Source of the DNA: Chrysomallon squamiferum
Lineage: Eukaryota > Mollusca > Gastropoda > Neomphalida > Peltospiridae
Assembly (NCBI GenBank): GCA_012295275.1
Contig: CM022670.1
Span: 16,364,698 to 16,428,697, forward strand
DNA: 64,000 nucleotides
Direction of reading: 5' to 3'
The notes under the pieces were generated by a model that saw nothing but the letters and a program-made list of their open reading frames with translations, ran no database searches and had not been told where the DNA came from. Position numbers and translations under genes: made by a program. This document shows positions 25,343 to 39,300 of this stretch, piece by piece. Each line of letters opens with the position of its first letter. Within the stretch, counting starts at the first letter, position 1.

Positions 25343-26944
25343 CATTTTCTAATGCTGTAGAAATATTGTACCTCAAATTTGGTTTTGAATCAAACCTTTT
25401 TTTACAAGTTCTTAAATGCTCACAAAAAAAAAAAAGAGAAAAAAAAAGGCCTGTGTTTTCTGCATTTTACCTGGAGTTGACCAAAATGAATCTTCTTCAA
25501 GGCACTGTTACATATTTTTTTTAGTAATGTGCTAATAAAGCTTTCACATTAATTATAAACATGTCTGTGAATGAATACTTAAAAGGAAGTATGTTTTCTT
25601 CATTCGTATGAAACAACTTTTATATGTGGCATTGAACAAACAACTGAAATTATGTTTGTGAAGGAAGATATTTTGAAGAAGATATGGTTAATTCTGATTA
25701 GTATCCATGTCATAAGAAATAGAGATGATTTAAAATATATGTGCATGTATAAACAATGAGCTATTGCACTATAGCTGATTATGTATTTTGTTCTTTTTGC
25801 ATTCATTTTGATTAATTGGCTTCAATTGAACATTTTGTATTTACAGAATGGAGTTTTACACTATTTTCCAGGAAAGTAATGCACAAAGGTGAGGAAAGTT
25901 TCTCTTACAGTATATTCACTGAGGTGTATTTATGGCAAAATTTTAACAAATGTGTGTTTGTATGTCTGTCTGTCTAGATCTACATGAGTACATTTGGAGC
26001 TGCCCCTTTGTCCAGGTGTTTGGTTTTATTTAGAATTGGTAGTCTTCGCCAAAAATAATACTTAATAATATGATACCTCCACAGACCACTGGAAAAAAGA
26101 AATTAACAACTTCATCATAACACATCCATCTTTAAAGTCCTGTCCATTTACTAAATCATTTATTCTAATATTTTCAATTTAGTCAGCATGTTTTTTTTAA
26201 TATTGCACTTCATTTTAGTAAAATTAATTACTAAATCAAAAGGATGTAGCAATTACATACCTATGTTATTAAATTATTTGCAGATTATAATTTTATTTAA
26301 TTTTTTTTATTTTTTTTTTTTTATTATAAAAACTTTATAGCCACTTTTGTAGAATGTTTACATTGACTGTTTTATAGTTCATGGCAATATAAATATATCA
26401 TGTTTACATCTTATCTTAATATTTATTACCATAACAAACATGATTGGTTGAATATTGAGACCTCAAGATTGACAACAAGATGGAGACACATGACTGATTT
26501 AATTTTCATTTTATCGATGGTCAACAACTGTTCATTGTGTTTGACCTCATATGACTCTTACTCAAATTACCAGTTGTTATTGTAACAAAAACAAGAGTTT
26601 AACTTTTCAATTTCTGAAGTGATTTTCTTTATAAGACCTTTTATTTTTTAATGTTATCTTGAGAATTTTACACAACTGTTATCACAATAATGGACACAGA
26701 TGATCATAGTTACAGTCATTTATTTCAGTGATTGTTTTTTAATAAGTCACTCATTCTTGGAAACAGCATAAAAATTATAATTTATCTATTTAATTTTTAA
26801 AATAAATGTTTAGAACAATGTTGTTATCTACAGTAAGAGGAAACAATGTTGATTGAATGGTTTGGCTATAGTTTGTTTTTGTTGCAGATGTTAACATTCT
26901 TAATTATTAGATATATAATTATCTTTTACAAACCTGTTTGGTGG

Positions 26945-26977
<33 letters not shown>

Positions 26978-26978
26978 G

Positions 26979-27025
<47 letters not shown>

Positions 27026-27911
27026 TCACACAAACTGGTTTGTAAAAGATGATTTTAAGATGGTAAAGAAATAAATAATATTTTCAGTGAGTTGAGTTAC
27101 TTGGCATAGTCTGCATTCCTAACCTGACACTGATCTTCGTTGTCCTTTGTCATTAGTCAGAGGACAGGAAGAAGTTACCATAAATGTGTAAATGAATGAA
27201 ATACACAACATATAGGAATAATACAAGTCTATAAAAACTGTAAAACATGGTGAAAGGGAAAATTTATTTTTATAAGATACAATCTGAAATTCTTACTATA
27301 CCATGCTTTACTTTTCTACATGAATTTTTTTTTTTTTTTTTTTTTTTTTAAAGTGGTGAAAATGTAAAAATCATGAAAAGAGCAATTATAATAAAACTCA
27401 AAGCTGCTGTAAAAAGAATATTTTATGTGTTTTTTGCGAATCACTGGTCACATTACTACAACTTTTTAGTACAAGCACTTTTTTCTTTTATACATACCCC
27501 ACCCTTTTTTAATGGCTTTGCACACTGTATTGTCATATTTATCATAACTAACAATTAGAGGTGGTCAGATATTTCTCTTAATTAGTTCTATGTATAGAAA
27601 TATAATTTCAGATGGAATATTTTTCCCATGAGTGTCTGTCCTCGTCATATCTAAATGGCCTGATGTTTTGTCCTGTTTATGAGGAAGTGACCTTAAGTTT
27701 ATTTCTCAGCATTGCTAACCTACATTACTGAAAGTATGAGAAATCCTGCAGTTATTTTAGTCCGGGTTATTTAACTACATTTTGACCAGTTTATATGTAT
27801 CATTGTATTTAGTTTTTCAAATTCTTGGAAAAAAGGAAAGAATCATTTAAATTGAAAATTGAAGAAAGATGTAGACTGGATAATAAGAAAGAAACTGTCT
27901 TTATGAAAAAA

Positions 27912-27961
<50 letters not shown>

Positions 27962-28503
27962 AATTTAATAAAAAGATATCTGTGGTCAGAAAATATTTTA
28001 TATATTTTTTTCTAGTTTAACAAAAAAAATGTTTAATAAATATAAATTAAAAATAATTAGTTTAAAAATTATGGTTGCTTGTATAAAATTCATAGTTGAA
28101 TCTTTTAAACTGAAGACTATGAGCGACAAGTTCTTTTCACTGTCAAGATGTGATCTGTTATATCAGCCAAGTGCAGAAAAATTACACATTGTTTGTTTAG
28201 TATGAGGAAGTAACTCTGTGTCATCTGGTATAATCTCTGTCTATAAGGTGCATTATGACAATTTGTTATAAAAATAGCTTTTTCAACGTGTCAGAATAAT
28301 TTAATTTTTTTTTAATAAAACCTGGAAATCATTATTATTTAAAATAATAATAATTTCCAGGTTATATTAAAAAAAAATTATATTCAAATTAGATAAATAA
28401 TTAATATAATTGAAATGTATTCATGATTTTTGCAAAAAATAATTAAGTTAATAAAGTAAAATTGATAATTTGCATTTGCAAAAGAGAAAAAATAATAATA
28501 ATG

Positions 28504-28536
<33 letters not shown>

Positions 28537-29947
28537 GTAATAATAATAATAAAAAATAAATGGCTAATTTCTTATGTGGGATAAAACATTTTCATTAAAA
28601 AAAAATTTATTTGAATTTATGGTTTAAATCAGTATGATATTATATCACCAAAAACACTTAAATTTAAATTCAAACAGTACGTAATAAGGTAAGTAATGTT
28701 GTAAAGCTAGCCTATCAGAGGAAATCTTTGCCTTTCACAACATTTTCTGTGGATTTGAAATATGATAATATCATTACTCACCTGTGAGATTTTTAAAATC
28801 ATTTTTCAGATTACATTTTGTGTCTTAAAGAGGAAAGAAAAAAAGAACACTTCTTGACTTAAGCTTTGTGTCATTTTACATATTATACCTTTAGAACATT
28901 AAAAAATTACAAGACTAAGATATTCAATGACATATATAACAATGTGAATTGAAACTGCAAAAGTTTGGTAGAAGTTGATCGTATATATGTGTGTGTGTGT
29001 GTGTTTGTGCATCTCTGTGTGTGTCAAAGGATTATTTTTATTTATTTTTTTGCATTTGTATAAAAATTTAAAACTCTTTCATATTATAATAACTAATAAT
29101 TAAGAATTAATCAGAATAGTGAATTTTACTTTGAAATGGATCTTCTGAAATATAACTATGTATAGTAAATATTTGTCTCTAAGTTTCCTTCTCACTTCAG
29201 TTTAGCTGTATAACTAACAATAAGATAAATGAACTATAAATATAACAGTAAATTATAATAGCAACAAGGCAATAATTAAAAAGTCAAACAAGGGCAAGTT
29301 TCAGTGTATTCTGTGTGTTAATTGAAATGTTTCAATGTATCTGGTTCACTGTTTTCTTTTATTTCAACTGGAATAATATCAACAATAATGTTGTGCTTAT
29401 AGCTATTTTTTAACATTTTCAAAATACGGTTGTTGAGATTATATTATTATGATATATATAGAGGAGATATCTTGGGAGAGGTAATAAATATGAGTATATA
29501 CGACTAAGATATTTGAATTAAAAGATAGTGAAAGCAGTAAATAATTTTTGAAATAACAGACTTAGATAACTACGGATCTGTGGCAAGTAACTAAGTGACA
29601 TTGTATTGTAAATTTTTGTTACATTAAGAATCTTTATTATTTAGACAAAATCACTAATTAAAATCTTGTATATTAAGAATTAACTAATAATTATTATTTT
29701 AAAAAGTGATTGTTATGATAAATAAAATTACCTGTTAGAATCATGTATGATTTTTGTCTGAAAGGTACTAATCTGCATGACTTTAAAAAAAATTAATCAT
29801 TGTCAGTTATTTTATAAATATATAATTAATTTTGTTTCTTTTCTAAACATGTTATAATGCATTTAGAAATATTCATAATATTACTTTGAAAAACAAGGAT
29901 GAAAATGTTTATTACAGAAACACTGTATAAACAAAATTTCTGTATAT

Positions 29948-29984
<37 letters not shown>

Positions 29985-32900
29985 AACTAAAGCAGGAAGT
30001 TTTTCTACGTTGATAGCTGTGTATTTGTGAAGTTTTTTCATGTTGTTACAAAACATTTGCTGTACACCGCAATTTAGTTGTCATCTTTTAGAAAGGTTAA
30101 AATAACTTCATTCTTTTTATTGTTATTATATTTTTCAGATGTACGAAGAAACGGAGAAATGAAATCAAGTTCGCTAGGGGCAAACACTCCTCCCCCAGAA
30201 AGAAAAAGCAAACTGTCAGCTTTAGGGAAAATATTTAAACCATGGAAGTGGAAGAGGAAGAAAAAAAGTGAAAAAATAGAAAAAACTGTTGTTGGTGAGT
30301 TTACAGTTATACAATAATGTCTAATAGCTGGCTTTTTATTTATAAACTGATTGTTCCATGTTGAAGAAAACTAAAAATTAAATTTTCTTGAAGCAGAGTG
30401 AAAAATTGTTTCTTTAATAATTACCAGTCATATAGATCTGACTACAAGAAGGCTACAAATTGATTAGAAATATTTCTGAAAGTTACCAGTATGATATGTA
30501 ACATTTAAATTCTTTAAACATGATGTCAGTTAACTAGTACTCTGGCTACTAAATAAAAATGTATGGTGAATGCTCATCTCAACAGCAAACACAAATACGT
30601 CCTGTTTACACACTATACATGATGTTTCCAGGTTCTGTGGATGTACCAGTGAAACATTTTTACAGACATGTTCTTCTTCATTTTTTTAAAAAAGTATAAA
30701 TGTTTGGTCTCTGCGATACAGAAAACCAAAATTATTAAATTTCAGAAGTAAAGATATCAAATTTCCCGGTTTCATTGCATTTACTATCTTTATGATTTAT
30801 ATATGCTAATTTCACAATTCTGTTAACTTTCTGTCCTTTTGGTGATGTCCAAAAAAGGCAAATGATTTTTTCCATATCCTATGTAGACTTTTTGAGCAGG
30901 ATGTTATACTTAGCCAATTTATGATTGAAATGAAATGATTTTGTTTGCTTATTTTTATTTTTATTATATTTAGAAATAGAACGGAAAATCTCAATGCGTA
31001 CAAGTAGAGAGGAATTAATACGCAAAGGAGTGATAAAAGAACAGGAAGACACTCAGCAGAATCATCTACCAAAGATAGGTGAGTACAGATGAGAAATAAA
31101 GTGAAAACAAGTTAATTGATTCATAAAAGTTTTACCACTGTTTGAGGTCTCAGTATTTGTGACAGTGTGGTTTTTCATTCAAAAAGATATCTGGATAGTA
31201 CTTGATTATGAATCAGGAGTCATTTTGACTTAATTAAAATCTGTAACAAAAAAAGACAACAAAAAAAAAAAAAAAAATAAAAAAAATCAACAACATTTGA
31301 AATACAGAAATATTATATTTGAAAACATTTTTGTTGGATATAATTAGTATGGGGTAGATATCTGTAATGGGAAAAAAGAAAGAAAAGAATAAGAAACAAT
31401 TTCTTTAGTTTTGATTTCACTAACAGAAAATACTTTAAATGTAAACTGAAAGTGTTGTTTATAAATGTGATATTATTTGTAAAGGTACATAAGAAACAGA
31501 TAAAATAGTGATATTATTTATGTGACTGGCATAAATGAACAGTTGCTCATTTTACCATGCATTTTTTAAACATATGATTTAATGTTTTTTCTGTTTAATT
31601 AATTATTCAAATCACTAATGTACAATAAAACAAATTTATAACAAATAAGAACTTAATTATAAACATAAGAGTTAGTTGTGTGTGTTGGCATTTAGTTGAG
31701 CTTATTCTGATTCCACGAGCTTCAATTTTGTTTTTCTTTCAAGTAAAATAAGCTTGTAAATGATAACTATAAACAGACTGGATTTTATAAATAATTTGTA
31801 AATTTATCTTCTGCATTATCGTTTAGAGATACACATAGCAGATACATTGTAATGGTAATGATTGTAAATAAATAAATAAATTAATTAATTTAAACAAAGA
31901 CAAAACAACTACAACAGAACAAATATGTTAACTAGCATTTTTTATTAATTCTTACCATAAGCATGTTGCATATTACTGTCCATGCCTATTTCAAAGATAG
32001 ACTAATATTATCTAATTTAACAAAAACTAAGACCAGAGAAGTATTAACACTTACTGTTGATCATAAAACAATGGCTGTGCACTTGGTATATTACCTTCCA
32101 TTATGTAATTATTTTAAAACCAGGAATCTTATCAGTTTCTTTGATATTTTATTCATGTGACAGATTTTAACTGTTATCATGCTTTTGGAGGTTGTATTTA
32201 AATACTAATTTTATTGAAAATAATTAGAATTAGAAGACTTTATTGTCAAAAGGAATTTTATTTCACTTGATTGATAAGTTTATATGATATATTACCATAT
32301 ATTTTTACCTCAGTAAGTGAGCATTCCATTTTTTACACTTTTTTTTAAACATCAGTTATACATGATTTTTACATATAAGTTAATTCTAAGATACAAGCAG
32401 GGATAAATAAACACACTTTTTTGACAGTTCTAGACTGAAATTATTTTCTAAATTTGTTTTATTTCTTTAATTGAAATAATTTTTATGTTACATAATTAAA
32501 ACCATTTCAACTTTTTTCATTAGTGTGTGTGTGTGTCAGAAAACTTTGTCATTAGCATGTGTATCAGTTAGTGTTTTCTCTGATCAGTAGCAGCCAGAAA
32601 TAAATGGTGTGTTATTTATTAGGTAACCTTTTAAATTGAGACGTAAGCTGTCGGTGCTGGATAAAACTAATATAAACAAGTTCTGTGAAAAGTAAACATG
32701 GAAATAAACTTGTGGGTGAGATGCTACCACTGGCTCTACTAGTAAATGAGATTATATGGTCATTGTTGAACTTATCGAATGAACATTATGAAATTCTGTG
32801 TCAGTCTTGTGGAAAGTTCTCATTACATTCAATGTCAAGTTAACAAAGAGTTTTGTAATTACTTCATACAAGTTCAGTTGCAATGAGCTTACTCATGGTT

Positions 32901-35900
32901 GCTGAGTATGAAACCCCAATGTCTACAAGAAACACGGCAAATAATTGTATCCAAAAAGTAACAGATTTCTTTTCCCCCAGCAGTTTTTGTTTTAAATATG
33001 CCACAATGGTAAACACCCACACCATATATGGACACATCAAAAAGGCACTAAAAGGTGTTAGAACATTCCATGAATATTCAAAAGATCAGCCAGCATAGTG
33101 GCCCTGGCAGCAATTTGTCAACTAATGTTTGCTGTCAGAACAGAATGTGTAATGTTGAATTATGTTGTGCTTCTGTGTGTCATACATTAAACTAAGAAAC
33201 CTCCACCACATTTAGTAGGAACACATGCATCAAAATGAAAAGAGAGATTATATTTTTATTTAAAATGTGCAGTCTAAAAAGAACTCTGCAAATTTTTTTT
33301 ATTATTATTATTATTTTTTTTTTTGTAGTTATAAACTCTTTGATGCATCTTTTTTCATTATATTAGTGCATTTAAAATTTCCACCTACAAAGTGGTTGTC
33401 CCAATTTAACAACAAAAATCTGAATGTAGTATTCTGGACTGATGAATGTCTGTCACAATACATAGAGATTCTTCTATAATTAAAACAGACACTACAATAC
33501 AGGTTAATGTTCTGGAACACAGATACAAAGTGCACTAAAGGTGTGATAAGTTTTTAACAAAATGTGTTGACATTATTTTTTTCTGCCTTTCAACTTGTGT
33601 ATATTTTGACCTGTGGAAACAAAATATTTCAGAAATTTCTTAATGGATTTTCTTACAGTTTCACACTACAGTAGATTCAGACAAAAGAGAATATAGTTTA
33701 GTAAATAACTTTTAAAGATATTCAATATTTTTAGTTTTTCAGTAAGATCATATTTATTTATTACTGGAAAAGAAAAATTATGGTTTTGTTGCCTCCATCA
33801 TCTCTCCCAAAACCTAATGCAGTTATCAATAATCTTTTGTGTATCTACAGACAACAGCATCTGCTCACATGCACAAATTCCAGGTTACCACTGTTTACCA
33901 TTTGCTTCCATAGCAACAAACATTGTTTTGACTTTCTGAAGTCACCAGTACCAAAATACATGCAGTGAACGATAATGTTATTTTCAAATAAGGTTGTTAA
34001 TGTTTAATCACTGTATTATATTTAATATTATATAGCTTTAATATGAAGAAATAGTATAGATTACATCTTCAATCATTTATTATTATTATATTTAATTTTA
34101 AAAGAATATAATAAAATAAACATAGTGACAAGTTACAATTACAGATGTCTCAATAGGAAAAAAAAATAAAAAAAAAAAAATAAAAATAAAATTTCAAATT
34201 TTGTTTTTTTATTCATAAATATTCAGTAGTAAAGATAATGAATCAACAAGTTTGCTTTATATTTATTTATTTATTTATTTATTTATTTATTAATTTATTA
34301 TTATTATTATTAAGAAACAAATTTAGTATAGTTTCCAAATTTATAATCAAATAAAATATTTAAATTTGTAATTTACTGTAAGACTGAAATATTATTCTGA
34401 TCAAATTGTATTAATTAAACTCTTGACAAGTTAAAATAATTGTAGACTATTTAATGAAATAATAACAAAGTTCTTCTTCAAAAAATTTTCAGGTTGAAAC
34501 TCTTCAAAATCAGTTGAAACTCTTAGTAGTAACTGATTATTGATTTAAAATGTTAATATTTTATTTAAAAGTGTAATATACAAAAATTAAAAAACTCATA
34601 ATATATGATAGGCTCTTGCTTATAAACCTATACCTAATTTATTATTTTATATTTTAAATTTAAATTTTGTTTTTTTTTTTTTTTTTATTTTTTTTAATAC
34701 AGATAGATATATAGAAATCTATTTATTTATTTAAAAAAAAAAAAAAATAAAATAAAATTAAAAACTCAAGCTAATAAATCACATCACATTTTCTCAATCC
34801 ACGGAGAAATATGTTTCTTCAGAATCAGTACTATTGCACAGTTTTATTAAACACATTAAGTGCTTACAGTCTGCAGTCAGTTTTTGACTTGTAAATTACA
34901 TTCTCAATTAAAGTCATTAATTAAAAATGAATGGTCTGCTGATGTTGACCTTGCATTTGTTTTGTTCAGTCCTTGTTCACATATCCACAGCATTAAACGC
35001 AACTTCTTGCCTTACCTCATCATCTACACAGACACAATCTAAACCTGATGTTGGCTTTGTGCCATGCTATCCACATTCTTATTTGGTATGGAGTCTGTGT
35101 GTTACCATCCCACATTACCTGGCATTTGATGATAAACACTGGCAGTACTGTTTTAGTGTAGCACATTTTGCTAGTTTCCATTCTTCTCCATGATAAATAG
35201 TTGTGTTAAAAAATGTCATCTGGCAGGTAAGGCCGACAGTGATAGTTTTATGTTTTAACTACATTCCTTAAATAACAGTTTTCCTCTACTGTTTTGTGCT
35301 TTATCTGTTAATTAATACATACAGTGGAAACTGTGTGAACTGGCATTTATAGGTCTGTCTGTTGGTAAACAATGATGTTAGTGATTGTAATTATACTGTT
35401 ATTCTATTCTTTCTGTTCTGTTATTATTGATTGCTGATTTTAATTTTTATTTTAATTAAATTTTTTGTGATTATAACAGAAACACATTACATCATTTGAT
35501 AATAAATAAAGTTTGGGGGTAGGGCCATCCTTATGAATTATTAAGCAGACTCATTTTTATCAGAACAAGTCACTGATAAAAACAGATATTTTCATGCTAT
35601 TGTATTTACTTTACTTTGTTGTTGTTGTTTTTTTTCTGCTTTAAAAGTGTGATGTCAACCCTCTAAAATTGTTAACATATTTTGTTAGATTCAGGTTTTC
35701 ATTGTATTGTATTTGTTTTCATTTTTATTTGAATTGTTTCTTGTCATTAGGCACATTTCACATGATTTATTAAATGGATAATTCTGTCTTATAACTTTAA
35801 TTAATAATAAACATAATGATTTTAAATTTGTGTGTGTCACTGATGAACAGAATCAGAAAACAACAAATACATAATTCTGTGCTTGGCAGGTTTAAGCACA

Positions 35901-36286
35901 ATAAAAAGTTTTAATCAGTGTATTTAATATATATATATATATATTACTTTATTTTGAAATACAATTTTCCAGAATCCTTACTTCCAAAGCCTTTACAAAT
36001 TATTACTTTTTTCTGGACCAAAAGAGATAACATAATGATAATAATGATTCAACAGTATTCCTCTGAGCAACTAAGTGTGTATTCCCAAATTTCTGAACCA
36101 GTATGCACTGCTTGAAACTTAAATTAAAAAAATATTAAATGAAAATTAATGAATTTCACCAAATGTCTGGTTTTCATTTTATTTGGTAAAAAAAAAAGTT
36201 CCAAACCCATTAGTGTCTGGAAAATTAATTATGTTCAAGTACTTGTGTGTTTGTAATATTAATTTATTCAATGTTTAAACCAGTCT

Positions 36287-36360
<74 letters not shown>

Positions 36361-39300
36361 GCTCTTTAATGTTTTTTAATAAACATAATAATAATAAAAA
36401 AAATAATAATAATTTGTTGTTTTTTTCATGTTAATTTTGTTGTAAGTGATTACTGTGCTGAAGTAAAAATTACAACCAGTCATTTTAATTAAACAAAACA
36501 TGAGGGTTTAAACATAACATAAAGCATATGAAATATGAACTAAATAATATACAAATCTGAAAAGATTTTAAGCTACATTAAAAAGCAATTATTTTAGAAT
36601 CTGTGCCAGAATCGACAGAAGACAAGCCAGATGGAACAGAAGAAAGAAATGAATCTAACACTACAGACATAGAGACACACCCAGAACCAGACCCCGCCAG
36701 CGTTGATACCTCAGTGCCCGTGTCTACAGAAACAACATCGTCCGAAGTGTTGACATCGTTCTCATCGTTTCACACACCAACAATGACAACAATTGCAGAC
36801 ATCTCACCTGACCCGACTAGTAGCATTATTAATTCCATTTCTACAGGTACAGTGTAATTCTGACATTTAGTAATAAACACTAGAACACAGCAGCATTTTA
36901 ACAACTTTTTATTTCATTTCATTTAGAAGTTTTAAGAGAAAAAGTAAACTATATTTTACGAAATCTGTTTTATGCATTACAACAATTTTATATTTTAAAA
37001 ATAATGTGTTATTTCCATTAAAAAGCATTAGTAAAAGAAATCTGTGAATCAAGATATTATCTTCCCTAAATACTTTGTATAAAATGTTTTTAACAAAATT
37101 AAATTCAGCTGTACTTTAGTTTATAACATTTTGTTACTTTATTATTATTATTTTTTTCAATATACCCAAAATGCTTTTCAAATTATTTTAAATAAGTTTA
37201 TAAATAGAAATAATAACAGAAAATCCTGAAAAGAATGAAATGTTCTTGACCAGTTACTTATTATATTATTATACTTAACAAAATTTTAAAACTAAGAAGG
37301 AAGTAATAATTAAATTTTAAGACTTTTTTTATAAACAGTTTTGGTGAAGATAATACCTCAGTTCAGTTCACAAATTTCATCTACTAATACTTGTTCACGG
37401 AAATTACAATTGACTTTTAGTTGGATCTTTTAGATTCTCTATGAACAGAACAGTCTTTTTTAATTTATTTACTTTTATTTATATCTTTTAGTTTCTTATA
37501 AAAAGAAAAAAAAAAAGTCTTTTAAAATTTCCTTTTCATGTCGTTCTTTCTTTATTCAACCATTTTACAGCCACCTCTGCACAAACCAGACCAGTAGTAG
37601 TTCCTCCTGTTGTACCTCCCCCAGTACCTCCCCCAGAGCCACCACCTCCACCGGTAGAGGTTCCTCTGCAGACCCTAACTTTGTCTTCACCTCCAGCCTC
37701 GACAACAACAGACACAGCCGAAGTGAAGAGAGGAGCTGTTTACTTTAGTGATAGTGCTACAGATATTCTTCCCTCTAATAATGGTAATGCACAGTGTTGT
37801 TTTTAATTACTAAACATTATTTTTAATTTTTTAAATTTTTTTTTTTCTAAAATCCTTTTTGAAAGAATCGACAAGATGTGCAAGAGATTATAGAAAATAA
37901 TCAGTAACAAGTTATTTAATTTATTTAATAATATATATATTATTATTTTTAATTTATTTTATTTTTTTTTTTTTTTAATTATCAAAATTGTTTTTAAAAC
38001 TTCACATTTATCCAAAAAAAAAAAAATATATATGTTAATAAAAAAAAAAAGTAAATCAAAATAATAATAATGAATAAATAAACAAAAATAAATAAATAAA
38101 TGAAAATAAATAAAAAATTAATAGCGAATTAAAATTTATGATGAATTTTTTTTTTTTTTTTTTTTTTTAAAGATAATGATGAAGAAGAACCTTCTGTTAA
38201 AAACATGTTTGAGGCAATCCCGGCGTCAGAACCTGATCTCAAAAAGCTTCCAAAAAAGAGTGCACTGAGAATAAAGAATGGAGACAGCTCTGCCCCAGCA
38301 AGTCCTGCTCTCATCTCTGACCAGCCAACATCTAGTCTCAGACGTCCAGTGCAGACTGTCACACCGGGAGCTGCTGTTGTCCAGACAACACCAAAAAATT
38401 CTCCACAACTCACTCCAAATGGAAAGTTGATAATTCGACCACGGGTCATTATAAGGTAAATATAATTCTTGTTTGTTATCAGAAATGTATGAGAAGGTGA
38501 TGTTGTTTGATACTGAAGGCAAATATTGTTTTGATTGTAGGCAGCAGTGTAAGAAATGTTTTGTTGTAGGCAGAAATGTAAAAATGTTTTGTTGTGTAGG
38601 CAGCAATGTAAGAAATGTTTTGTTGTAGGCAGCAGTGTAAGAAATGTTTTGTTGTAGGCAGCAGTGTAAGAAATGTTTTGTTGTAGGCAGCAGTGTAAGA
38701 AATGTTTTTTTGTTGTAGGCAGAAATGTAAGAAATGTTTTGTTGTAGGCAGCAGTGTAAGAAATGTTTTGTTGTAGGCAGCAGTGTAAGAAATGTTTTGT
38801 TGTAGGCAGCAGTGTAAGAAATGTTTTGTTGTAGGCAGCAGTGTAAGAAATGTTTTTTTGTTGTAGGCAGAAATGTAAGAAATGTTTTGTTGTAGGCAGA
38901 ATGTAAGAAATGTTTTGTTGTAGGCAGCAGTGTAAAAAATGTTTTTTTTGTAGGCAGAAAGTGTAAGAAGTGTTGTAGGCAGCAAGAAATGTTTTGTTGT
39001 TGTAGGCAGAAATGTAAGAAATGTTTTTTGTAGGCAGCAGTGTAAGAAATGTTTTGTTTTGTTGTAGGCAGCAAGTTTTGTAAGAAATGTTTTGTTGTTG
39101 TAGGCAGCAATGTAAGAAAAGGCAGAATGTAAGAAATGTTTTGTTGTAGGCAGCAGTGTAAGAAATGTTTTGTTGTAGGCAGCAATGTAAGAAATGTGTT
39201 GTTGTTGTAGGCAGAAATGTTTTGTTGTAGGCAGAATGTAAGAAATGTTTTGTTGTAGGCAGCAGTGTAAGAAATGTTTTGTTGTAGGCAGCAGTGTAAG

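Larger units (their letters stand above)
18656..30138. other. Long PHACTR intron, interrupted by the alternative first exon
   Basis: An 11.5-kb AT-rich interval containing the alternative first exon at 22038, (AC)n at 20675-20710 and 23477-23512, mixed TG/TA at 22391-22460, poly-T at 25305-25337, TA/TATG at 26946-27021, (TG)n at 27911-27959, (AAT)n at 28491-28556 and the hairpin at 28302-28380. No other exon is supported. Confidence 0.55.

Noticed and set aside
32883-33480. Plus-strand open frames of about 70 codons in PHACTR intron 4, one containing [12 protein letters not shown]
   Set aside because: They faintly recall a DDE transposase, but no second motif, terminal repeats or matching splice phases were found.
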